Shown here one piece after another: positions 12,201 to 21,175 of a stretch of DNA of 64,000 nt (the stretch's first letter is position 1; the number at the start of each line of letters is the position of its first letter). Below the pieces are notes generated by a model. It was not told where the DNA came from, did no database searches, and was given only the letters and a program-made list of their open reading frames with translations. The position numbers were made by a program, and so were the translations under genes. Source of the DNA: Branchiostoma floridae (Eukaryota > Chordata > Leptocardii > Amphioxiformes > Branchiostomatidae); NCBI RefSeq assembly GCF_000003815.2, contig NC_049994.1, positions 15,994,489 to 16,058,488 on the forward strand, in the 5' to 3' direction.

Positions 12201-12534
12201 GACTTGGCAAACAGAGACAAGACGTTGGTCCTGGTCCTGAAGATCTTATGTACGATGTAAATCTCAGGTGTGTGACACAAGAAACAGCCCGTTAAACTCA
12301 CCTGACTTGGCAAACAGAGACAAGACGTTGGTCCTGGTCCTGAAGATCTTATGTACGATGTAAATCTCAGGTGTGTGACACAAGAAACAGCCCGTTAAAC
12401 TCACCTGACTTGGCAAACAGAGACAAGACGTTGGTCCTGGTCCTGAGAATCTTCTTAAACTCCTTATGATCCTCGACAGTCAGGATGTGGGCCATCTTGT
12501 TCTTCTTGGCGGGCAGGGAGAACGGTACCAGCAT
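3266..12534 (-). CDS. PDIA5-like: Protein disulfide isomerase A5-like gene (12 exons, C-terminus outside window)
   Basis: Minus-strand exons in coding order: 12405-12534, 11348-11435, 9554-9625, 9255-9300, 8003-8095, 6895-6955, 6294-6361, 5653-5744, 5173-5241, 4160-4296, 3873-3940, 3266-3426. All introns are GT-AG and every junction keeps frame (1085 nt, about 361 residues). Family knowledge: PDIA5 is an ER lumenal thiol-disulfide oxidoreductase with an N-terminal non-catalytic thioredoxin-like domain and three catalytic ones. Seen here: the N-terminal domain (KKILRTRTNVLSLFAKS, then LVFVDC and KLCKKVKSNP), a linker ending DPTGDIPWEEDP, first catalytic domain [18 protein letters not shown], and second catalytic domain [20 protein letters not shown] followed by GYPTVKYFKDGEEAFGF. 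Each WCGHC is split by an intron after the T of Trp. Exon 3266-3426 ends on a donor, but the third catalytic domain and KEEL-type tail are not found to its left. Confidence 0.9.
3568..3630 (-). repeat. SINE family B tail fragment
   Basis: Matches the tail of the longer copies at 4320-4605 and 35345-35592 (GGGGCCCATCTCTGTTTC, TGGGCCACAC, CTACAGCAGG). The MITE at 3631-3815 begins immediately after it. Confidence 0.5.
3631..3815. mobile_element. MITE with perfect 15-bp inverted ends (GTACAGTAGAAGCCA)
   Basis: Begins GTACAGTAGAAGCCA and ends TGGCTTCTACTGTAC, an exact inverted match. The interior carries TTATCCAGCTGGACCGCACC. A related, diverged stretch in opposite orientation lies at 43930-44095. 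It sits in a PDIA5-like intron, 57 bp from the exon ending at 3873. Confidence 0.65.
4320..4606 (-). repeat. tRNA-derived SINE, family B
   Basis: On the minus strand the head reads CAATGGCCTAGTGGGTAGAG (A-box-like), then GTGAGTTCAAACCCCGG (B-box). The body is followed by a tail with GGGCGCCTCCCTATGCGCC. It lies inside a PDIA5-like intron. Confidence 0.65.
5393..5612. mobile_element. MITE, GGATAAAGGTGAA family
   Basis: A hairpin-like element. TTTACCTTTATTCGCTGGGTG at the left is mirrored by TTTGGTGACCCAGCGATAC at the right, and the core arms GTTGACGGACGGTGG and CCATCCGTCGAAGTG are complementary. It is intronic in the PDIA5-like gene. Confidence 0.55.
7265..7935. mobile_element. MITE (GGATAAAGGTGAA family) split by a nested hAT MITE
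   Basis: The outer element starts AACGCTAGTTTACATTTATC and ends ACATAGGTTACCC...GTAAAGGTGAAC. It is interrupted by the element at 7321-7754, whose 8-bp target duplication lies inside it. Confidence 0.6.
7321..7754. mobile_element. hAT-type MITE with perfect 8-bp target-site duplication
   Basis: The ends are TAGGGGTGGGTACCGGTAC and GTACCGATACCCAGCCCTA in inverted orientation. GTACACGT flanks both sides (7313-7320 and 7755-7762). The 8-bp duplication and terminal motif fit the hAT superfamily; no transposase ORF is present (434 bp). Confidence 0.85.
8165..8586 (-). repeat. tRNA-derived SINE, family A (near full length)
   Basis: The minus-strand head is GCGTAGCACAGTGGTAGTG (A-box), then CGCCGGTTCGAATCCGCC (B-box). 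The body has GGAAAGGCACTTTACGCG, CAAGTGAAAATGAGTCG, AGGACGTTAAATGGAGGTCC and GAGAGCCACACC. Fragments of the same body recur at 8730-8781, 11565-11705, 41565-41640, 42300-42420 and 45400-45645. Confidence 0.7.
8782..9121. mobile_element. hAT-type MITE with perfect 8-bp target-site duplication
   Basis: Starts CAGGGGTCTAGCCAGC and ends GCTGGCTAAAGCCCTG. It is flanked by CCTACAGC at 8774-8781 and 9122-9129. Internal TCCGTCAATTGACGGA and GACGGAAAAA motifs are also arranged as inverted repeats. It is non-coding, about 340 bp, and intronic in the PDIA5-like gene. Confidence 0.85.
9867..11152. mobile_element. Palindromic Tc1/mariner derivative (fold-back element)
   Basis: The left arm (9867-10442) reappears inverted as the right arm (about 10590-11152). 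The ends are AACTCGGCACAAAAAGTTTGG and its complement, flanked by TA on both sides (9865-9866, 11153-11154) as in Tc1/mariner insertion. Broken transposase fragments are readable: VWRRQGECHADC, GGGSVMVW, and in the unique centre GGPNAILHVLDYNARHT, which resembles the family's DNARPHT catalytic region. Stops and frame changes make it non-autonomous. It fills the PDIA5-like intron between exons 9554-9625 and 11348-11435. Confidence 0.8.
11185..11231 (-). repeat. Partial duplicate of a PDIA5-like exon end
   Basis: The stretch GAAGATCTCCCTACCCAAAG followed by TCCACAAAGACCAGGGTACCAAG copies the 3' end and splice donor of exon 11348-11435 about 147 bp away, but with the donor altered (CTACCC instead of CATACC). 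Confidence 0.6.
11565..11705 (+). repeat. SINE family A fragment
   Basis: Shares CCTTTGCCAAGGCACT, CACTCAAGTGAAAATG, ATGGAGGTCCTGTGTTTG and GAGAGCCACAC with the copy at 8165-8586, in the opposite orientation. Confidence 0.55.
11892..12404 (-). repeat. Tandem array of the 3' end of a PDIA5-like exon, five extra copies
   Basis: Units of 100-103 bp begin at 11892, 11992, 12095, 12196 and 12299, and the real exon follows at 12402. Each contains the coding segment RTRTNVLSLFAKS in minus orientation with its GTGAGT donor, plus intron sequence CACACCTGAGATTTACAT. Within a unit the codons just before the shared segment differ from the true exon (HKIL or HKIF instead of KKIL), and each unit has only a weak acceptor context (GTACATAAG). 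Confidence 0.85.
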
Positions 12535-12556
12535 CTGGAAGATCAAAAACATTTCT
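12405..12556 (-). CDS. PDIA5-like: First recognised PDIA5-like exon; alternative start with short signal peptide
   Basis: The exon can be read two ways. An acceptor (TTTTTGATCTTCCAG) ends just before 12534, joining an upstream exon in phase 0. Alternatively an in-frame ATG just upstream gives MFLIFQMLVPFSLPA, a short hydrophobic leader, before KKNKMAHIL. The second reading would make this the first coding exon. Sequence alone does not decide. Confidence 0.45.
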
Positions 12557-13082
12557 TCAAGATTTCTACAAGACATGTACAGAGGAAATAGTTCTTCTAT
12601 GGCTAATTCTATGGTCACATATCCAAACCTTGGCAGGGCGGTTTGAGGGAATGAAAAGTATTGTGAAAGACAACAAAACATGGGCATAATTTGTGTACAT
12701 TTCTTGATAATTATATAACTTTATATTGTGACCCTGCAGACCTGTTGTTGAACCATAACCCAGCCGAAAGGCATCTAGCTCACCAAAGTAAGTCAGAGCT
12801 TAACCTCTGCTTGAAGTTGGAGGCCAGGACTAACAATTTCTCACTAGTATTACATGTTAGTAGTAGTGATACACTTGACTTAAAGCCTGTATCCAGATCA
12901 ACTAAAGAGCACACCAGTCAGCTCGCTCCTGGCTGTCTCCCTAACATTGATTTTCAATCACCCCTCCTGAAAGCTAACCTCTGCTTGGAGAGTACTCTAG
13001 AGTAGGCCTTGATTGTCTCCCATCAATAATTGTACAATTGACACTAGCCTGATTCAGACAAACTAAAGAGTTTAATTGTCAG
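12535..13082. other. Intergenic or intronic DNA without recognised gene
   Basis: Contains short AACCTCTGCTTGGAGAGT modules (near 12975) that recur at 13575, 16110 and 55040. No convincing coding potential: the reading frame at 12691-13005 has no domain I recognise. Confidence 0.5.
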
Positions 13083-13320
13083 ATCCCTCTGGTAGGGTGC
13101 ATAGATCATTGGTTAGCGGCTCTGCCTTTGGAACTAGATGCCATGAGTTTGATTTCGGCTGTGTCGCTCACCTGGCATGCACGCTACCGGAAAGGTTTGC
13201 AGTACTTAGGACGGGACGTTAACCCGTGGTCCACTGTTCATTGTGCTTGTCGTAAAGAGCTAAGGGGAATTTCCCCAGTACAATGAACCTGTAAGTGTAA
13301 ATACTGTACATAGTGTCTGT
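13083..13320 (+). repeat. tRNA-derived SINE, family C
   Basis: The head is GATCATTGGTTAGCGGCTC then CATGAGTTTGATTTCGGC. The body has GGACGGGACGTTAACCCGTG, TGTGCTTGTCGTAAAGAG and CAGTACAATGAACCTGTAAG. A tail fragment of the same kind lies at 24955-25035. Confidence 0.6.
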
Positions 13321-14630
13321 CCCCTTTGTCGTGACCAGTGGAAGACAGACAGTCAGTCATGGTCATACGGTGTATTACAGCACTGTTGGGGTAATACCGC
13401 CCCTTACAGGGTAGCATACCCTTTCTTCTAGCTGAATACGAGACGGGGATGGCCCAGGCCTCCTGACAGATCTTCCATCTAGCTCTTTAGTGAGCTAAAA
13501 CTGGATCAAGATCACTTTCCTTTCCTTTCCTCTCTGGCGCTCTCTCTCACATTGATTTCCAATTACCTCTACTGAAAGCTAACCTCTGCTTGGACAGTAG
13601 ACCTTCATAGTCTCTAAGACTAGCTCTTCAGTGAGCCAAAACTGGATCGAGATCACTTTCCTTTCCTTTCCTTTCTGGCTGTCTCCCTTACATTGATTTC
13701 CAATCACCCCTCCTGAACGCTGCCGGCTGGACTTAAATCTAATCACTCAGGCGGGCAAACTCAATGTTCCGGTCTGAGTCACTCTCAATTTTTCAGGGTA
13801 CTGCAAGTCATCAAATATTTGTGGCAGTATATGTTTCTCTCAAGGCTAATAACAAGAACACGTTTTGTCTTGCAGTGTGTTACTACGTATATGGAACTTT
13901 CAGGCACTTTGAATTTAGCACACCCATCCCTCCCCACAACAAAACGTTACCTCTTGCAATTCAAACAACAGTAGCTAATTCACTCATTTTGCATCAACTT
14001 CGTCTTAAATTTGTAAGTACCTGTGTTACCTATTGGACTACTAAAATTGTCATCTCCTTTACACATCATTTCATAGTTAGGATATAAAGCCTGCTCTCCA
14101 ACAAGATCTCTATTGAATGTTATCTGAAAACGAAGTTTAGGAACTTGGCTCTAACGAGTCTAAGAGAAATTGTAATTATGGGACTATGAGATGGACTGAT
14201 ATTATGTAGAATACGAAAGTGACCATGGAATGTTGAATTGTATCTTTTATGTACTACATTGTATTTTAAGAAGATATTTAGTCCTCTGACCTCCTCCACC
14301 CTTGAAATCTTGAAAAACGGCTTAGGCCGAAGATGTTCCAAGGTTAAATAAAGGTTTAAAAAAAAAGTCTGACCGTTTCCAAAATCATATCCAGTTACTT
14401 GAGTTAGTTAACTATATTTATTTGGCACATCTTATTACCTGGATGTCTAACCTTCATTGATGTGTTTACGTACTATAGTTGTTCAAAATGTAAACATAAA
14501 ACACAGTGAACTCCTTTCCAATTCTACAGCAAAATCAAATCTTCACAAACGTATTTATCGATATACCATATACTTCTGGGAGCCTGAAGCTTGTTGTGTG
14601 TGCCCAATGATTGGTGAAAGCACAGTCCCA
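13320..14630. other. Non-coding stretch with repeat fragments
   Basis: A duplicated module (TGAGCTAAAACTGGATCAAG near 13490, TGAGCCAAAACTGGATCGAG near 13635) and a possible retroposon 3' end with AATAAA and an A-run at about 14345-14367, followed by one end of the MITE seen in full at 34911-35058 (GACCGTTTCCAAAATCAT). I see no gene. Confidence 0.45.
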
Positions 14631-15260
14631 GACAAATCCTTCGTAAGCGGGAATGAGATGAAATAATCCTACTGGCTTACTGCGATTGATCGCATCGCTT
14701 TGATAGGATTTTGCAGTCAAGTTTGCACAGGGCTTTCCCCAGAAATCAAAACAAAACAAGTTAGGCCTAGAATGGATGAAACTCACAGTGAAAAATACAA
14801 GTTTCCATAAATGTAATTGATACAAATGTAAATGAAATAGTCCTACTGGCTTACTGTGATTGATCGCATTGCTTTGATGGAATTTTCAGTCAAGTTTGCA
14901 CAGGGCTTTCCCCAGAAATGAAAAACAAAACAAGTTATAATAGGTCTGGGAAGGATTAAACTTGGGGGGGGGGGGGGGGAGGGAATGCAAATTCCATAAA
15001 TGTAATCCTTAAGCAAAACTACCTTTATTTCAAATTGATGATGCTGAAGTCAGAATCTGAACTTAATCCTCCGTAAGTCGGAAGGAGATTAGATTAATCC
15101 TACAGACTACAACACTGACTTCCTGTGATTGATCTCATCATTAGTTCCATGGAATTTCCAGTCATGACAATACAGAGCTTTGCCCAGGAACTTAAACTAG
15201 TTAAAGCAAAGCCTAATGTTGTAGGCTCACAGAACTTGGTTCAAATCAAGCAAACAAGGG
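14630..15260. repeat. Three degenerate tandem units, about 175-220 bp
   Basis: Each unit carries TCCTACTGGCTTACTG-like sequence, GATTGATCGCATC, CAGTCAAGTTTGCACAG and GGGCTTTCCCCAGAAAT. Units start near 14630, 14830 and 15060; the third is the most diverged. The array ends about 105 bp before the assembly gap. Confidence 0.6.
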
Positions 15261-15364
15261 CAAAGATAAAGGCCCTTTGAGGCTGTCAGTAGCCTCTACC
15301 AGGCTTCGTGGTTTGGTGGTCTAATTGTAGAAATTGGTCAAATAGAGTAAATACTACGCTAGGG

Positions 15365-15464
15365 NNNNNNNNNNNNNNNNNNNNNNNNNNNNNNNNNNNN
15401 NNNNNNNNNNNNNNNNNNNNNNNNNNNNNNNNNNNNNNNNNNNNNNNNNNNNNNNNNNNNNNNN
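15365..15464. other. Assembly gap (100 N)
   Basis: Exactly 100 N, the conventional size for a gap of unknown length. It interrupts a repetitive stretch. Confidence 0.99.
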
Positions 15465-15959
15465 CAATATACTTTAGTACTTCACTCCATCTACATCACC
15501 ATGCAAAAATGGTCTGTTCCAAAGTCACCCCTGTACAAATATGTAACATTCCAAAATAACGTCTGCCCAAGTAAAAGTTTAAAAGGTTAACATACTAGTA
15601 ATACTAGTAAACAAAATATGCATTTTTGAGGTAATTACGCAACAGTAACAATGGGTTGCTTAAAGCTTGATCTAGACAGGCTAGGTTTTATTCTCTCTTC
15701 ACTGATGGTATTCAACTGTCTGTTTCTAAGCTGGGAACAATATTGGAGATGTGTTATCTGCTACAGATCAATATGTCCACATAGTACAGTTAGTCAGGCT
15801 TATCTAATTGTTACAAGGACCCCTGAGTGGCTTCTGGTGAGAACAACACATCTGTTTAAGACACTGAGACGGGTTAAAACGTCAAAAACTCTGCGAATAC
15901 AATGTACTTGTATGTGTGGTGTAGGGCTTTTTGGTGTGTCTGTCCGGATATTTGTTGTC

Positions 15960-16105
15960 AGCATTTTTTTAACCTTTTTTTTAGTCGTTGTTATATATCA
16001 GGCTTTCTATTTTGTATTTTATCTTGCTGTGTTAGGCCTTGACATGTAGCAAGATAAAATACAAAATAGAGAGCCCGATAAAAACGACTAGAGAAACGTT
16101 AAAAA
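15960..16105. repeat. Large hairpin (fold-back MITE remnant)
   Basis: The left arm runs TTTTAGTCGTTGTTATATATC through TTTTATCTTGCT. The right arm AGCAAGATAAAATACAAAAT through AAAACGACTAGAG is its inverse with few mismatches, separated by about 20 nt. CTCTGCTTGGAGAGT follows on the right. A related element is at 20345-20530. Confidence 0.65.
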
Positions 16106-16109
16106 AACA

Positions 16110-18030
16110 GCTGGAGCCTAATCTCTGCTTGGAGAGTATCACATGTAACCTATTGACCTACCTGTCCCTGTGTCAACATAAGAACCCGGATCTTACTTTC
16201 TCTGACGTGTAAGGAGCAAACAGAGAAGCCACAGACCCTTCAAGATATTCAGAGATAAGAAATCTATCATTTTAAGATCACTATCTTGACGATCACTCAG
16301 TTGTATCGCCAGGTAAGTCTAACCATAGATTATACAACTGTTTAAAGACAAATTCCACATTTGAATAACTGCTTACTTTTACATGTATACTCATTCATTT
16401 TAGGTCGGGACTCAAAATTACACCTACAAATTTGGAAGTTACCTGTAAAATTGCAGGTTGTCAGGAATTTTACCTGTGATTGTTACAATTACAGATACCC
16501 AAAGTTGTTACAATTACAGATACCCAAGCCAGGTCTGCGCCTTTTGGTTCCTCAAAGAATACAATGAATTCAAAATCAAATGCATGGCAGTGAGGTAAAT
16601 GAGAAAACTAGTAGAAAATAAAACCGCTGTGACCATTGAAACATTGGGGCATTCAAGGTAAATCATGGGTCTGTAGATTCTAAGCCATTCAAAACGTTAA
16701 CAGCTGGATTAAAGCTACTCCCAGTACAGGCTCAGTTATTGTGCGTGTTCACAGAAGTGTGTACAAGTGATCATTAGGGACCCGTTCACACTTGTGCGTA
16801 CATTCAAGCCTGCATGAGTGCATATTGATATTACTTTGGCTTACATATTTAGTTTGCATCCAAAGGAGAAGTAGTTTTTCGATTTAATAACCAAGCTACA
16901 CAATAGTGGGTCAAAGTAAAAAAATAACTTCTTCCCAAAAACTTCTTCCCAAAAATGTCAATATACAAGTCTTATTACAGACTTGAATATACAATATACG
17001 CAAAAGCATGAATGGGGCCAAAGAGGCACATCAACAAAGCATTCTGTAAGCCATTGGTTGAAGTGGATATTTTAGATGCCGTACTTGTCAGGTCTCAAAA
17101 TACTTTTGATGAATAATTTTCACGATCATTTTCTGTGTTTATAATACCCAGCCTGTAAATTGCAGGTTGTTAATAAGTTTTCTGAAACCTTAAAGTAAAC
17201 ATTTTTTGCTATTTAAAATTAAACAAGTAACACAAACATCTCAAACCACTACACTTCACAGTACAAGTTGTGTAGCAATCAGGCTTGTTTACATAGTTGT
17301 GTGCACTTACCATGGACCCGTGCAATTTCAAATGCCAAGGTGCATTTATAAGTAAGCCACCATGTAATTCTCAAGACTAAACGAGACTTCAGTTGAAAGG
17401 TGACATTTCAAAGCTGTCTTCCTGGACTATTACATTTAAAAATCAAGGGTACAGGTACTAGTAGAAAAGTGGACTGTCCTAAAAGTAACATTTTTGTTTA
17501 AACAGGCCAGCTGTGTCTACTGAAAAGAGGACTTCAAACGGATATTATAACACGTCCTGAAAACAACTTATGTTTTGTACTTATTCTATTTTAATGCAAG
17601 GGATATTCAAGGTTTCCTGTAAAACTAAGTCAACTTTGTATGCTAAAATATCACTTTGCAATGTTTATCCTTAACTCTTGAATTGAAAACTAACTATAAC
17701 CTCCTTGCTTTAATTCTGGAAATGAAAACTTTTACTGAATAAATCTTGGCGGGCTACTAATTAGTCTCAATCAAGATTTGATACCAAATATTTACATTCT
17801 TCCCTTTCAATGAAGTTTGAGTTAGAATTCTGATTCCGTAAACTATATTTTTGCAAGAAGTTCAACAAATTTACTTCACACAAGAGTAACATTTTCTTTC
17901 TACAATGTTATTTGTTGGGGTTGATGCATCAAACCAAAGGTAAGTCTTTTTAGCAAGATCAGCTACCGTTTTAGAGTTTTAATATAGCTCCTATAGTGAG
18001 CTTTACAAGTAACTGTAACAGCTGACCCGT
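16110..18030. other. AT-rich DNA without recognised gene
   Basis: A 20-bp direct repeat (GTTACAATTACAGATACCCA at about 16484 and 16505) is the only clear structure. No ORF resembles a known protein. Confidence 0.45.
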
Positions 18031-18111
18031 ACACTATAACGAAGTTACACGTAGTAATTTACAACGTGGAAACAGAGAGATGCGAACATCGGTCTCCACA
18101 AAACCCCTTAC

Positions 18112-18285
18112 ACCTCCTTCAAACCACCCTGCCGCTCGAAAAACAAGCTTGCATTTCGTTAAGAAGACTATACGCTGAGCTAAAACGCCGGTTTTCAATC
18201 GATCAGAGTCTTTAAGAAAGGTAAAACAAGGGGAGAAACGAACCAAGACGCAGACAAACACGGCGAAACATCTGGGCGCCGCCAT
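18112..18285 (-). CDS. Candidate upstream coding exon with signal peptide
   Basis: A minus-strand ATG at 18285 sits in GCAAGATGGCGGCGCC, which resembles the YY1-type element often found at start codons. It opens MAAPRCFAVFVCVLVRFSP, a plausible signal peptide. A donor GTAAGG follows at phase 0 after 58 codons, compatible with the phase-0 acceptor at 12534, so it could be exon 1 of the PDIA5-like gene with a 5.6-kb intron. Against this, about 35 residues after the leader match nothing I recognise, and the exon boundary is inferred. Confidence 0.35.
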
Positions 18286-18415
18286 CTTGCCACGTTGAAG
18301 TGATCGCACATGCGCACTGACCTGCGATGAGTTATCGGGTTGATATTAACGCTTTAACCAGGGACACGCCCCTCTCTCCGCCTATGAGCTCTGGCCATGT
18401 GTCGGGGTTTGTATT

Positions 18416-18893
18416 TACAGGTCAGACATCGAAGTTAGGGCTGCCCATTGACAAGCATGTTGAAATACACTGAATGAAGGCTTCAAAAAAGTACTAACCC
18501 ATAGTTCAATCTTTAAAATTCTTCTCCACCAGAAAGTCACTTGGGTCTAGTTTATAAGCATTCAAAGAAAACAGAGGGTTGTTTGGCTCATTCTCGGAGA
18601 AAAGCTCGCTCTATGAAAGAAACCTCACCTTTGACCCATTTTCCCTCCTGATACAACCAGTAGCACCCTATAACTAAAACCTGTCCTTACACCAGCTGAA
18701 CTGCTGAACTGAACAAATTTTGACCCAAACAGGAAAGCTTAGACCCTACCTGTCTCTTCTAACTCAAAAAGTCTTCAGATTGGGCAAAAATTTTCAAGGA
18801 AAAGAAGGATTTTCAAGGATTTTAAGTCACACCCAAATCGTCTTCCCATTTTTTGCCCTCTACCGCGCAACGCAACTCTGACGTCAGCCCTAC
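18416..18893 (+). repeat. 478-bp perfect direct repeat, copy 1
   Basis: Identical base for base to 19796-20273 over 478 bp. Flanking sequence diverges abruptly on both sides. No ORF of note. Confidence 0.95.
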
Positions 18894-19795
18894 TGGGTAC
18901 CCGAATAAGGGAGTTGAGGAAAAATTATTATCCCAGCTGATACAGGGAGGGGATGCGATAGCGTTTCCCAAAGATGAACTGTATTGATTGCTCCCTTGGG
19001 AATTTAGAGCCAAATCTATACCCAGTGCACCACAGCTTACCCCATGCAATAAGGCATGTAAAGCAGTGGGGTAGTGTACCAAAAGTCATGTGACTTTTCC
19101 AAAATCCATAGGTGTTTATCTCTTAGCAAGTCTTAATAACTACTAACCATAGTCAGTTCTACATCTCTGATGTAAAATTGCAACTTTTCAATAGAGGGTT
19201 TTCTTTTTTTACAACTTTTTTTACTAGTTTTCATACAATGCTGTTTCAATGAAACTGGCAAACTGTACACACAAAACACAACATTACACAGCTGAAATGT
19301 CCCTACATACAGCAAAATCCTGTTTAATGGACAGCAAGTATTGCCCTGTACTACATTCAGGAGTATTATTTGCAATAGCTCCTCTTTTTAGGGTCTCATA
19401 GGATCAAAAAGTATCCAATTCAGTGTTGCTGGGGGGGGGGGGTGAACACCAGTAGGGCACATTATGATTGACAGGTCCTAATTGGTAAGGCATACAATTA
19501 CATGGGACTAAATCATCATTAAGTCCATCATTTACATTGAATTCATACCACTTTTGTAGTAATCTATGCTATCTGAGTTATTCCTGACAGCTTCCAATAC
19601 ATGCATGCACATACTTTATGCTGCAAAAAATCACAAAATATTACATTTTTGCTACATTTTTGGGAAATTCATGCACAAAACTGGGTCCACACTTGACAAA
19701 ACCTCTTGTATACGATATTGCAACATGGTTTCAGCAAATCTGGGACAGCTATATGGTTCAAAAGGCCTCAAATGCAAAATGGGGGTGGGGGGCAG
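18894..19795. other. Spacer between the 478-bp repeats
   Basis: 902 bp of AT-rich sequence with a G-run at about 19431-19441. No recognised gene or element. Confidence 0.5.
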
Positions 19796-20273
19796 TACAG
19801 GTCAGACATCGAAGTTAGGGCTGCCCATTGACAAGCATGTTGAAATACACTGAATGAAGGCTTCAAAAAAGTACTAACCCATAGTTCAATCTTTAAAATT
19901 CTTCTCCACCAGAAAGTCACTTGGGTCTAGTTTATAAGCATTCAAAGAAAACAGAGGGTTGTTTGGCTCATTCTCGGAGAAAAGCTCGCTCTATGAAAGA
20001 AACCTCACCTTTGACCCATTTTCCCTCCTGATACAACCAGTAGCACCCTATAACTAAAACCTGTCCTTACACCAGCTGAACTGCTGAACTGAACAAATTT
20101 TGACCCAAACAGGAAAGCTTAGACCCTACCTGTCTCTTCTAACTCAAAAAGTCTTCAGATTGGGCAAAAATTTTCAAGGAAAAGAAGGATTTTCAAGGAT
20201 TTTAAGTCACACCCAAATCGTCTTCCCATTTTTTGCCCTCTACCGCGCAACGCAACTCTGACGTCAGCCCTAC
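19796..20273 (+). repeat. 478-bp perfect direct repeat, copy 2
   Basis: Second copy of 18416-18893, with no mismatch found on line-by-line comparison. Confidence 0.95.
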
Positions 20274-20344
20274 ACAGGCTATGCCTACCGGACACGATAC
20301 ATGATACACAGTACACGGAACTGTACTCACAACAAATCTAGAGT

Positions 20345-20530
20345 GGCCACGCTACTCTCCAAGCAGAGGTTGGGCTGATAACTTATTTTTTTATGTGTTT
20401 TTGTCGAGCCTAAGATTTTGTCAGGTTTTCAAATTGGCTGGGGACAAACAAAAAGCCTAACAAAATACTAAGTCCCGCAAAAACGACTAAAACGATGTCA
20501 AAAACAAGTCGGAGCTAATCTCTGCCTAGG
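20345..20530. mobile_element. MITE with CTCCAAGCAGAG ends
   Basis: Left end CTCTCCAAGCAGAGGTTGGGCT and right end AGTCGGAGCTAATCTCTGC are approximately inverted, with an internal hairpin (TTTTTGTCGAGCCTAAGATTT against CTAAGTCCCGCAAAAACG). Related to 15960-16105. Confidence 0.5.
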
Positions 20531-21175
20531 CCTTAAGAGTAGTCCTGCATGTCATCAGCGTTGATCGTAAACTCATCTAATTAAACGTAGAGCGTAATCG
20601 ACGCATTTTGCGAAAAGCGTAATTTGCGACTGAATGTAGAGTTCAGCGAGCCTGACGAAGTTAACGAAATATATACCCACGACCTTTCTTCATTCAGCGT
20701 GGACTTCTACAGTGCATTGTGAGTGACAAAAAGACACGGCGAAGACACAAAAGGCTTCCCTTTGAAGCCTAGGGCGGTTTAATAGCCTGTCGCGAAAGAT
20801 CGGTGGTTTGCCCAGTGTATTTATTTCTTTTGCCAAGAACTCGTGTCATTGTGGACTCTCAGCTACCGAAAAACACTGCCCCTTTCGTCAATTTTATATA
20901 TAGAGTGGCTGTGTGAAATATAAGATTTATCTGTTTGTCTATTTAGATTTATTGGTTAGCTGGCTGCGAAGCATACCAACAAAACTTCCTGGCTAGCCCT
21001 AGGCTGTTGCAAAGGGATTGAAATAATTCAGGCGGAAACATTATGGACTAAATGTGTCACAGAAGTTACAAGAGCGTGTACAGACGGATTCGTTCTTTTG
21101 ATGTCAGAGAGGAGTTACCGAAACGTATTTTGGAGGGGCGGCTGTATGCTACTGGTATAATAGGAAAGTATATCA

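Noticed and set aside
11960-12313. 117-codon minus-strand ORF across the exon-end array
   Set aside because: The frame runs through tandem copies of exon end plus intron and changes frame between units; it is not a separate gene.
15651-16049. 132-codon plus-strand ORF with hydrophobic C-terminus
   Set aside because: Its end coincides with one arm of a MITE hairpin and the T-rich text explains the hydrophobicity; no homology recognised.
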